Assembly (NCBI GenBank): GCA_020629035.1
Contig: JAHDEC010000029.1
Location: forward strand, 1 to 46,269
Origin: Saprospiraceae bacterium
GTDB lineage: Bacteria; Bacteroidota; Bacteroidia; Chitinophagales; Saprospiraceae
Length of the DNA stretch: 46,269 nt
Direction: 5' to 3'
The first letter of the stretch is position 1, and every line of letters begins with the position of its first letter. Shown here piece by piece: positions 9,601 through 17,572 of this stretch. The notes beneath the pieces were generated by a model. That model worked only from the letters and a program-made list of their open reading frames with translations. It had not been told where the DNA came from and searched no databases. The translations under genes and the position numbers were made by a program.

Positions 9601-9647
9601 TAACGGTTATTGTTTATGCAATATAATTATATAGAATTATTGCACGC

Positions 9648-11420
9648 TTATGATTCAGCACTAACTGTAGACTCAAGTGCTAGTTCCGACATTTGTGTTT
9701 CGTCTATGTAAGAAGGCGAATCGATCATCATATCTCTTCCTTGATTATTTTTAGGAAAAGCGATAAAGTCTCTAATACTGTTCTGTCCCTTCAAGACGGC
9801 ACAAAGTCGATCAAAACCAAAAGCAATGCCTCCATGAGGCGGTGCTCCATATTCAAAGGCGCCCATCAAGAAACCAAATTGATCTTCTGCTTCTTCCTTA
9901 CTAAAACCTAATAAATCAAAATTTCTGGACTGGAGCGCTCTATCATGAATCCTGATAGACCCACCACCAATTTCTACTCCATTAATTACTAAGTCATAAG
10001 CATCAGCTCTTAATGCTTTCATAGTTTCGTGATCACCAGTCAACATTCGTTCTTGATCTTCCTTTTTTGGAGAAGTAAAAGGATGATGCATCGCGTGGAA
10101 TCTCTCAGATTCTTCATCCCATTCTAATAATGGAAAATCTACTACCCACAAAGGATTAAATTGCATTGGATCGATTAATCCTAGCTGTTTACCCATCTCT
10201 AAACGCAACTCGTTCATTTGTTTTTGGGTTTTTTCTTTTTCTCCACATAAAATTAAAACCAAATCACCATTCTCAGCTTCTAAGGTTTCTTTCCAGCTGT
10301 TCAATGTTGCATCATCATAAAACTTTCCGACACTCGATTTTACACTTCCATCAGCTTGATATTTTATGTTGACTAGACCTTTTGCCCCGATTTGGGGTCT
10401 TTGCATCCATTCGGTTAACTTCTTAATATCCTTATTGGAATATTGATCAGCAGCTCCTTTGGCACATATGGCTACTATATATTCGCTATTATCGAACACT
10501 GGGAAATCATGTCCTTTGGCTAGTTCCGTCAGCTCCACAAACTCCATCCCAAAACGAGTATCGGGTTTATCAGAACCATATCTTTCAAGCGCCTCGTCGT
10601 ATGACATTTTTGGAAAATCAGCTAGTGTTACGTCTAATAACTCCTTAAAAACATGTTTTGTCAAACCCTCAAAAGTATCTAATACCTCATCACGGGTAAC
10701 AAAGGCCATTTCGCAGTCTATTTGTGTAAATTCTGGTTGACGATCTGCTCGTAAATCCTCATCTCTAAAACACTTTACAATCTGAAAATACTTATCCATA
10801 CCTCCAACCATCAAAATTTGTTTGAAAGTTTGCGGTGATTGTGGAAGTGCATAAAATTGTCCCTGATTCATTCGACTAGGAACTACAAAATCCCTGGCAC
10901 CTTCTGGAGTACTCTTAATTAAAACAGGAGTTTCTACTTCGATAAAACCCCCCTCCGAAAGATACTTTCTAGTAGCAATCGCAAGTTGTGATCTAAACAT
11001 CAAGTTTTCCATCACTGGCTTTCTCCTGATATCCAGATATCTATATTTCATTCTTAGGTCATCTCCACCATCTGTTTCGTTTTCGATGGTAAAAGGAGGT
11101 ACTTTTGATGCATTTAAGATTTCTAAGTTAGATGCTTCAATTTCTATATTTCCTGTAGGACGATTAGCATTTTTGTTGCTCCTTTCTGCAACTTTTCCTT
11201 TAATTCGGACTACAAATTCTCTTCCCAACTTTCTGGCTTGCTGACATAATTCAGCATTTTCATCCATATTAAAGACTACTTGGGTAATACCATATCGGTC
11301 TCTTAGATCCACAAAAGTTAAACCTCCTAAATCACGGCTGATTTGAACCCAGCCACTAAGTGTTACTTCTTCGCCTACATGAGACATTCTTAATTCACCA
11401 CAATTATGCGTCCGATACAT
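9648..11420 (-). CDS. aspS: aspartate--tRNA ligase
   Basis: Class II aminoacyl-tRNA synthetase charging tRNA-Asp. The protein has 590 residues, the size of the bacterial type. The N-terminal OB-fold anticodon-binding domain (about 1-105) includes [20 protein letters not shown]. Class II motif 1 lies near residues 150-170, motif 2 at 217-240 ([19 protein letters not shown]), and motif 3 at about 529-541 ([10 protein letters not shown]). The roughly 130-residue insertion typical of bacterial AspRS (GAD domain) lies between motifs 2 and 3. The ATG at 11420 gives [11 protein letters not shown], the usual start. It is transcribed divergently from the sigma factor at 11624. Confidence 0.97.
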   Translation of the reverse strand: MYRTHNCGELRMSHVGEEVTLSGWVQISRDLGGLTFVDLRDRYGITQVVFNMDENAELCQQARKLGREFVVRIKGKVAERSNKNANRPTGNIEIEASNLEILNASKVPPFTIENETDGGDDLRMKYRYLDIRRKPVMENLMFRSQLAIATRKYLSEGGFIEVETPVLIKSTPEGARDFVVPSRMNQGQFYALPQSPQTFKQILMVGGMDKYFQIVKCFRDEDLRADRQPEFTQIDCEMAFVTRDEVLDTFEGLTKHVFKELLDVTLADFPKMSYDEALERYGSDKPDTRFGMEFVELTELAKGHDFPVFDNSEYIVAICAKGAADQYSNKDIKKLTEWMQRPQIGAKGLVNIKYQADGSVKSSVGKFYDDATLNSWKETLEAENGDLVLILCGEKEKTQKQMNELRLEMGKQLGLIDPMQFNPLWVVDFPLLEWDEESERFHAMHHPFTSPKKEDQERMLTGDHETMKALRADAYDLVINGVEIGGGSIRIHDRALQSRNFDLLGFSKEEAEDQFGFLMGAFEYGAPPHGGIAFGFDRLCAVLKGQNSIRDFIAFPKNNQGRDMMIDSPSYIDETQMSELALESTVSAES

Positions 11421-11623
11421 GATATAAAATTTTAATGCGAAATTACTTATTTCTTATGGCTCCAAGTATTAATTCTAAGGTTCTTTTGTATGTGTATGCT
11501 TAAGAGTTAGTCCAATGCTGACTTATCCCTATAAATAGGTAATCTAAACTTATGCTTATTTCTTGTGTAACCTTTTCTTAACTTATCAGTATTGTATAAT
11601 AACGAAGCGAAACAATACCACTG

Positions 11624-12163
11624 GTGACAGACGAAGCAATCATGGAAAGGATACAATCAGGAGAGATACGGATGATGTCTCAACTGTTTCAGAGGCATCA
11701 AGTCTCATTGTATAACTTCTTTTATCATATGAATCGTGATAAAGGACTCAGTGAGGATTTGACGCAAAATGTTTTCGAGCGAATGATTAAATATCGCGGT
11801 AGCTATGAATCAAAAGTGAATTTCAAAAGCTGGATGTTTAGAATCGCTAGAAATGTTAGCAATGATTATTGGAGAAAAAAGAAAATAAAAACTTCATCCG
11901 ACATTGAACATCATGAAAACATATTGCATTCAGATTGTGAGATTAGACGCATGGAAGGAAAAGAAAAGTGGGATATACTCCAGCAGGTTATGCATCAGCT
12001 AGAGGAAGAAACTAGAGAAATCATCCTGCTTACACGCATCGAAAAAATCAAATACGCAGAAGTAGCTAAAATGTACAATGTAACTGAAAGCGCGATAAAA
12101 GTCAGAGTACACAGAGGCTTGAAACAATTAAAGACCTTATACAATCAAAGTTATACATCATGA
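11624..12163 (+). CDS. ECF-type RNA polymerase sigma factor
   Basis: Sigma-70 family, extracytoplasmic-function type, 179 residues. Region 2 (about 20-90) contains DLTQNVFERMIKY and SWMFRIARNVSNDYWRKKK. Region 4 (about 122-172) contains EIILLTRIEKIKYAEVAKMY and ESAIKVRVHRGLKQLK, the helix-turn-helix for the -35 element. The start is a GTG at 11624, which gives the common N-terminus TDEAIMERIQSGE; an ATG six codons later is possible. The stop overlaps the next gene by four bases (ATGA), so it is translationally coupled to its likely anti-sigma factor. Autoregulation is probable but no promoter was identified. Confidence 0.93.
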   Translation: MTDEAIMERIQSGEIRMMSQLFQRHQVSLYNFFYHMNRDKGLSEDLTQNVFERMIKYRGSYESKVNFKSWMFRIARNVSNDYWRKKKIKTSSDIEHHENILHSDCEIRRMEGKEKWDILQQVMHQLEEETREIILLTRIEKIKYAEVAKMYNVTESAIKVRVHRGLKQLKTLYNQSYTS

Positions 12164-12936
12164 GAAGCATAGAAGAAAAAATGATTGACTACCTCGATGG
12201 ATTGATGGATAGTCAAGAAAAAGAAGCCTTCGAGCAAAGCCTAAAAGAGCAAACTGCTCTTATGATGGAGCTGGAGGAGTTAAAGAGCATGACGGAAGAC
12301 TTACATTGTTTACCGGAACACCAACCATCATTAGAGCTTGAACAAAGGTTTAATGAAATGTTGGAAGAAAAAATATCAGAAGAAACAGTCAGTAAACCGA
12401 AAGTGGTTGCTTTAGGCAGGACATCATGGAAAAACATAGGCATTGCAGCATCTATCCTACTTTGTGGGATCTTAATCGGTTGGTTTAACTACCAAGAAGA
12501 TGTAGCTCATACCACAGCCAATGTCCAGCTTGACCAATCAAAAATGAAATACGTAAATGATTTAATGGAAGCTTCGTCTCCAATGAAAAGGATTCAAGGC
12601 ATTTATGAAAGCGGTAAACTTTCTGATCCTGATAAATCAATGATAAAACTACTAGGAAATACCTTAAAAACAGATCCAAGTTCGAATGTCCGTTTAGCTG
12701 CGGCAAAAGCATTGAGTGACTTGATTGATCATGAAGAAGTTAGGGTCTGTCTTGTAGAAGCACTAGCCGCTGAAGCTGACGCGTCAGTAAAAATCGAACT
12801 AATAAACATTCTATCGAATACTAGAGACAAACGAGCTATCGATCCATTAAACCAGGTTATCGATAATGAAGATGATTTAAAATTTGTTAAAGACGAAGCT
12901 CAGAAAGGTCTCCTCCTAATTAATAATACATACTAA
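12160..12936 (+). CDS. transmembrane anti-sigma factor with C-terminal HEAT repeats
   Basis: A 258-residue single-pass membrane protein. The N-terminal cytoplasmic part (1-88) begins MIDYLDGLMDSQEKEAFE, the typical start of Bacteroidota anti-sigma proteins, and is Glu-rich and helical. One membrane helix spans about 92-110 (IGIAASILLCGILIGWF). The exported part has helical HEAT-like repeats at about 160-258 (SSNVRLAAAKALSDLID, DASVKIELINILSN, KRAIDPLNQVI). It overlaps the sigma gene by four bases, which supports the anti-sigma role. The HEAT domain is presumably the signal-sensing part; its ligand is unknown. It overlaps the following gene by one base (TAATG). Confidence 0.85.
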   Translation: MRSIEEKMIDYLDGLMDSQEKEAFEQSLKEQTALMMELEELKSMTEDLHCLPEHQPSLELEQRFNEMLEEKISEETVSKPKVVALGRTSWKNIGIAASILLCGILIGWFNYQEDVAHTTANVQLDQSKMKYVNDLMEASSPMKRIQGIYESGKLSDPDKSMIKLLGNTLKTDPSSNVRLAAAKALSDLIDHEEVRVCLVEALAAEADASVKIELINILSNTRDKRAIDPLNQVIDNEDDLKFVKDEAQKGLLLINNTY

Positions 12937-13751
12937 TGAAACCTACTATTATGAAACATACTTATTTAACTCTATGCGCGTGCTTTCTTTTGTTAGCAAC
13001 CACTATTAAAGCTCAGCAATATAGCTTTGAAACCGATCGAAGTACCTTACTCTTGAGAGATGTAAACATAACCGAAGTAACAGGATATGGAGGTAAAGAA
13101 ATAGTGCTCGTAAATATGGATCTTCAAAATTTAGACGAAGAAGATATAGACCGAACAAGAGGTTTACAAAAACTAAATCCATACGGTCTTTCTGATAATT
13201 CCGGAATCGGATTGTCGATTTTAGAAGAAAATGGTAAAATCTTAATTACTCAAACTAACAACAGCATGTTAGAAGGAGAGTACACATTAAAAATGCCTAA
13301 AGGTTTAGCTTTATACGTGGAAAACACCTCAGCTCACGCTGAAGACTTGTTTGTGGAGAATCTAAACGGAGAGTTAATTATCAGTACTAATTATAGTGAT
13401 ATCGAACTCAAAAAGGTAACAGGGCCTATGTCGATAAAAACCGTTTATGGCGATATCGATATACGATTTGAAAAAGTAAATACATCGGCTCCGTCTGAAT
13501 TGCATTCTGTATATGGATTTGTAGACGTTAGTGTTCCAGAAGCATCAAGTCTAGATCTAAATCTTGAAACCATTTATGGAGAAATATTTAGTGATTTAAA
13601 CATCAGTATCGACGTTATCCAAGAAGTAAATAATTCTCGAAAAAACGCTTGTTATGAAGTTGGAAATGAGATTAATGGCACCTTAAATGGTGGAGGAACA
13701 GATCTTTCTATCAAAGCAAATCATGATAATATATACATAAGGAAGCTCTAA
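12936..13751 (+). CDS. secreted DUF4097-like beta-helical protein
   Basis: A 271-residue exported protein. The signal peptide is clearest from the second ATG at 12951 (MKHTYLTLCACFLLLATTIKAQ); the first ATG at 12936 overlaps the previous stop by one base, so either may be used. The C-terminal half has the rung-like repeats of DUF4097/adhesin-like proteins (GELIISTNYSDIELKKVTG, SIKTVYGDIDIRFE, ELHSVYGFVDVSVPE, NLETIYGEIF) and ends in NHDNIYIRKL. The role is unknown in this family; location is periplasm or outer surface. Its coupling to the sigma/anti-sigma pair suggests it is part of that regulon or of the signal itself. Confidence 0.8.
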   Translation: MKPTIMKHTYLTLCACFLLLATTIKAQQYSFETDRSTLLLRDVNITEVTGYGGKEIVLVNMDLQNLDEEDIDRTRGLQKLNPYGLSDNSGIGLSILEENGKILITQTNNSMLEGEYTLKMPKGLALYVENTSAHAEDLFVENLNGELIISTNYSDIELKKVTGPMSIKTVYGDIDIRFEKVNTSAPSELHSVYGFVDVSVPEASSLDLNLETIYGEIFSDLNISIDVIQEVNNSRKNACYEVGNEINGTLNGGGTDLSIKANHDNIYIRKL

Positions 13752-13831
13752 GTCTCCAGCAAACAAAACATCATTTATTAACGACAGTATTAGGTAATCT
13801 CATTGATTATCCTGTCCATTAATTGCTCAAT

Positions 13832-16306
13832 ATGAAAAACCCACTTCACCTTCTATTTAGCACTCTTTTGCTGATGCTCATTTGTAATGCTAGTTACTCG
13901 CAGAAAATTATTAATGCATTAAAAATAGCTGAACCTATCACGATAGATGGTCAGTTAAATGAGGCAGCTTGGGAAAACGCTGAAGCTACTAATGGTTTTA
14001 AGACATGGCAGCCAAGCCCAGGCTTAACTCCTGACAAAGATGCTGAAATAAAGCTGCTGTATGATAATGAAGCTTTATACATAGGAGTGTTTATAGAAGA
14101 GGTAAGTAGAGATAGTATTATGCAGCAATTAACTCAGCGAGATGAGTTGGGTAATACTGATTGGTTTGGGTTTTTCCTGGATACTTACCAAAGTAATAAT
14201 AATGCTTTAGAGTTTATTGTTGGAGCAACCGGTGTACAATTTGATGCAAAATTGGTAGAAAACCAGAATGAAGATACTGACTGGGATGCTGTTTGGTTTA
14301 GTGAGGTAAATTTGACAGACGAGGGTTGGTTTATCGAATTCCAAATACCTTACTCAGCGATTCGATTTCCTAAAAAGGATGTACAGCATTGGAATATAAA
14401 CTTTATCAAGTATCAGGCAAGAACGGGTGAAAAATCTACTTGGAATGCTATAGATCCTACCGGGGCTTTCTTCTTGACACAGTCTGGAAGTATCGAAGGA
14501 ATTAAGGATATAAAACCACCAGTGAGATTGTCTTTTTCACCCTATGTTTCTGCTTATTTCCAACGGAATAAAGATCAAGATGCAAACCCAATTAAAAGTA
14601 GTGGATATTCCTACAATGGTGGTATGGATCTAAAGTATGGAATCAATGATGCCTTTACATTAGATATGACCTTAATCCCTGATTTTGGTCAGGTCCAATC
14701 AGACGATAACATTGTTAATTTATCTCCATTTGAGGTGAGGTTTAATGAAAACAGGCCGTTTTTTACCGAAGGGATAGAGATCTTTAACAAAGGAAATTTA
14801 TTTTATTCCAGACGAGTTGGAGGTACTCCAATGAGGATGTATGAGGTAGCAGATAATCTCGGAGAAAGTGAGGAGATTATCAATAATCCTTCAGAGACTC
14901 AGTTATACAATGCCACCAAAATTTCTGGAAGAGCTAAAAATGGTTTAGCTGTTGGTTTTTTCAATGCTGTTGCAGGTGAGACACACGCCACCATACATAA
15001 TTATGAAACGGATGAAAACCGTCAATTTATGACGGCACCTTTAACTAACTATAATGTTTTTATCCTCGATCAAAATTTGAAAAACAATTCGACCCTTAGT
15101 TTAACAAATACAAGTGTTATAAGACAAGGTGCTGATTATTATGATGCAAATGTGACAGCTGCCACATTTGATATTAAAAACAAAAAACAGAGCTATGGAG
15201 TATACGGTGATTATGCCTTGTCTCAGAAGTTTTACAATGATCAAGATACTGACCAAGGATATCGATATAACATCGGCGTGGAAAAGCTGACAGGAAACTT
15301 AAATTATGGCGCTTATCATGAAGCTAAATCAAAGTCTTTCGATTCTAATGATTTAGGATTTAATCGTAGTTCTAACAATCATGAATATGGTTTATGGGCA
15401 AACTATAGTATCTATGAAGAATTTTGGAACAAATTTAATAGAGCAAACTTTTGGTTTAATTATACACAAATTCATTTACATGATCCAAGAGTATATACTT
15501 CAAGTTTTATAAATTTTGGTTTTTGGACTCAAGACAAAAACTTTAGACAATACAACATGTGGTTTAACATCATTCCAAAAAATGACGACTATTTCGAACC
15601 AAGGACTGACGGTTATTTTGTGGATGTTCCTTTAAATTATAATGCAGGTTTGTATCTCTCCACTGACAATAGAAAGAAATTTCGAATTGGCGGAAGTTTA
15701 TTTGGTTTTAATGTTGCTGAGAAAGATCGTTATGGTTATGGTATTCGAATTAATCCTAGATATAGATTTAATGATAAATTCACCGTACAACTAAGTACTT
15801 ACATTGAGCAATATTTAAACAGCAACGGCTGGGTTGATTTTGGTGAAAATGATGAACCAATTTTTGGAAAACGTAACCGAGAGAATATTACAAATGTACT
15901 TTCCGCGGACTATACTTTATCCGATAAAATGGGACTAACTTTTCGGCTTAGGCACTATTGGATAAAAGTGTTGTATAATGAATATTATGGCCTAGATGAT
16001 AATGGTCAATTTATAAATACCGATTATTCTGAAGACCAGAGTTTCAATTTTGATTTGTTCAATATCGATTTAAATTATCGTTGGCGATTTGCGCCAGGAA
16101 GTGATTTGTTTTTAGTTTGGAAAAATAATATTGCTGGAAGTTATTTACAATCGGATACGACATTGGACGATATAAATTACCTAAAAGGCGTAAAGGGACT
16201 CAATCAATTACCACAAGAAAACAGCTTTTCGGTACGTGTGGTGTACTATGTAGATTACTTAAATATTCAAAAGAAATTAACAAGAAACCCTAGGGCGAAT
16301 CAATAG
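13832..16306 (+). CDS. DUF5916 outer-membrane protein with N-terminal CBM9-like domain (copy 2)
   Basis: 824 residues from the ATG at 13832; an in-frame TTG nine bases upstream is not needed. The signal peptide MKNPLHLLFSTLLLMLIC...SYSQ is followed by a CBM9-like domain (about 30-225: ITIDGQLNEAAWENAEA, YDNEALYIGVFIEE, IEFQIPYSAIRFP). The barrel-like DUF5916 region shares ENRPFFTEG, EIFNKGNLFYSRR and WRFAPGSDLF with the copy at 4788-7238, so the two are paralogues. It starts 80 bases after the DUF4097-like gene in the same direction with no terminator seen between, and may be the last gene of the sigma-factor operon. Confidence 0.88.
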   Translation: MKNPLHLLFSTLLLMLICNASYSQKIINALKIAEPITIDGQLNEAAWENAEATNGFKTWQPSPGLTPDKDAEIKLLYDNEALYIGVFIEEVSRDSIMQQLTQRDELGNTDWFGFFLDTYQSNNNALEFIVGATGVQFDAKLVENQNEDTDWDAVWFSEVNLTDEGWFIEFQIPYSAIRFPKKDVQHWNINFIKYQARTGEKSTWNAIDPTGAFFLTQSGSIEGIKDIKPPVRLSFSPYVSAYFQRNKDQDANPIKSSGYSYNGGMDLKYGINDAFTLDMTLIPDFGQVQSDDNIVNLSPFEVRFNENRPFFTEGIEIFNKGNLFYSRRVGGTPMRMYEVADNLGESEEIINNPSETQLYNATKISGRAKNGLAVGFFNAVAGETHATIHNYETDENRQFMTAPLTNYNVFILDQNLKNNSTLSLTNTSVIRQGADYYDANVTAATFDIKNKKQSYGVYGDYALSQKFYNDQDTDQGYRYNIGVEKLTGNLNYGAYHEAKSKSFDSNDLGFNRSSNNHEYGLWANYSIYEEFWNKFNRANFWFNYTQIHLHDPRVYTSSFINFGFWTQDKNFRQYNMWFNIIPKNDDYFEPRTDGYFVDVPLNYNAGLYLSTDNRKKFRIGGSLFGFNVAEKDRYGYGIRINPRYRFNDKFTVQLSTYIEQYLNSNGWVDFGENDEPIFGKRNRENITNVLSADYTLSDKMGLTFRLRHYWIKVLYNEYYGLDDNGQFINTDYSEDQSFNFDLFNIDLNYRWRFAPGSDLFLVWKNNIAGSYLQSDTTLDDINYLKGVKGLNQLPQENSFSVRVVYYVDYLNIQKKLTRNPRANQ

Positions 16307-16358
16307 GGTATTGGAAGAAAGGAGCTGAGTGTTAACTTATTTTCTTTCTATTTTAAAC

Positions 16359-16387
16359 TAAGACAAGTTTTGATTCGATTTGTCTTA
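16359..16387 (+). repeat. 8-bp inverted repeat downstream of the second DUF5916 gene
   Basis: TAAGACAA (16359-16366) and TTGTCTTA (16380-16387) form a perfect 8-bp stem with a 13-base loop. It lies 52 bases after the DUF5916 stop. No T run follows, so it is not a classical terminator; it could be an mRNA 3' stabilising hairpin or a protein-binding palindrome. Confidence 0.35.
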
Positions 16388-16433
16388 CACGTGGTTATTT
16401 GCGGGCTTACAGCCAAAGGATTCGTTTAAAATG

Positions 16434-16491
16434 ACTAAAGGGATAAGATTTAATGCTTCGTTGGTATTGTGGTCTTTCCCTTTAGTTTTTT
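16434..16491 (+). terminator. Long-loop terminator candidate overlapping the 3' end of rsmI
   Basis: ACTAAAGGGA (16434-16443) pairs perfectly with TCCCTTTAGT (16477-16486), followed by T's to 16491. The loop is long (33 bases), which weakens the case. Position fits termination of the plus-strand DUF5916 transcript; the right arm overlaps the last codons of the convergent rsmI gene. Confidence 0.45.
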
Positions 16492-17159
16492 AGGTTTGGT
16501 TTTGCTTCCAATACGACTACAAATTCTCCTTTAATACTAGTTTTAGCTTTTAGTTGATCTGCAACTTCTTGTAGGCTGCCGTATATTTTTTCTTCAAACA
16601 TCTTGCTTATTTCTCTAACTACACAAACCTTCCTATCTGGGCCACAATGTTCTATCAGTTGGTCAATACACTTAATGATTCTATGTGGTGACTCATATAA
16701 AACTACTGTGCTACTCTGATTACTCACAAAAGTTAATCGAGTTTGTCTACCTTTTTTTTGTGGCAAAAAGCCCTCAAAGTAAAATCGGTCGATAGGTAGT
16801 CCAGAAACAACTAATGCTGGAATTAGGGCGGTAGGACCCGGAAGACATTCTACCTTTATATCTGCTTGAATGCATGATCTTACGAGTAAGAATCCGGGAT
16901 CTGAAATGCCCGGAGTACCTGCATCGGTAACATAGGCTAAATCTTGGTCCTTAGCCATGGCAACAACGTCATTTAGTCGTCGATGTTCGTTGTTTTGGTG
17001 AAACGATTGGATGGGCTTAGAAATCTTTAAGTGATTTAGGAGTCTTTTGGTCACTCTTGTATCTTCAGCCAGGATTAAATCTACCTCTTTAAGCTTTTCT
17101 ATAGCTCGTAAGGTAATGTCTGATAAATTACCGATGGGTGTTGGAATGAGATAGAGCAT
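16482..17159 (-). CDS. rsmI: 16S rRNA 2'-O-ribose C1402 methyltransferase
   Basis: SAM-dependent methyltransferase of the tetrapyrrole-methylase fold, modifying C1402 of 16S rRNA in the decoding centre. The 225-residue protein starts LYLIPTPIGNLSDITLRA and has LAEDTRVTKRLLNHL, FHQNNEHRR, VTDAGTPGISDPG and the PGPTALIPALVVSGLP loop, all RsmI hallmarks. It is 225 residues against roughly 230-290 for relatives, so the C-terminal tail is short but the catalytic domain is complete. It lies three bases downstream of purS, so the two are likely co-transcribed without an obvious functional link. Confidence 0.96.
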   Translation of the reverse strand: MLYLIPTPIGNLSDITLRAIEKLKEVDLILAEDTRVTKRLLNHLKISKPIQSFHQNNEHRRLNDVVAMAKDQDLAYVTDAGTPGISDPGFLLVRSCIQADIKVECLPGPTALIPALVVSGLPIDRFYFEGFLPQKKGRQTRLTFVSNQSSTVVLYESPHRIIKCIDQLIEHCGPDRKVCVVREISKMFEEKIYGSLQEVADQLKAKTSIKGEFVVVLEAKPNLKN

Positions 17160-17162
17160 GAA

Positions 17163-17414
17163 TTAAACTGCTGCTATCTCGTACTCATACTTTTCCATGA
17201 TCACATTTGCCAATAACTTCTTGCATGAATTTTCTACCTTTTGCTGAGCTTCTTCTTCACTTGCGGCTTCCAAGGTCATTTGTATGAACTTGCCGATGCG
17301 AACATCATTTACTTGATCCACGTTAATATTTGATAAATTTTTAAGTACTGTTTTACCTTGTGGGTCCAACAATTCCTTGTGAGGCATTATTTTTATATTG
17401 GCTAAATACTTCAT
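17163..17414 (-). CDS. purS: phosphoribosylformylglycinamidine synthase subunit PurS
   Basis: Small structural subunit of the three-part FGAM synthase (PurS/PurQ/PurL) in purine synthesis, where it bridges the glutaminase and synthase subunits. The 83-residue length is typical. Visible family features are KIMPHKELLDPQGKTVLKNL, the VNDVRIGKFIQM strand and the Cys/Lys-rich helix before the C-terminal IMEKYEYEI. PurQ and small PurL are not in the window, so purS is detached from its partner genes here. It is transcribed divergently from the T9SS gene at 17573. Confidence 0.93.
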   Translation of the reverse strand: MKYLANIKIMPHKELLDPQGKTVLKNLSNINVDQVNDVRIGKFIQMTLEAASEEEAQQKVENSCKKLLANVIMEKYEYEIAAV

Positions 17415-17572
17415 GGTTCAATTTTTTGAGCGTATTTCCGTTTAAATGTCAGATAATAGCGTAAATGTACTAATTCTAAGTGCGCTCAAAAATCCGAAGA
17501 AAAAACTAAACGTTATTATTTCTGAAGCTATTATTTTGAATAATTATCTTTATTCCGTCGATTAAGAAAACT

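Noticed and set aside
9617-9644. TGCAATA...TATTGCA inverted repeat between aspS and the next gene
   Set aside because: The stem is short, AT-rich and not followed by a T run, so it is not counted as a terminator.
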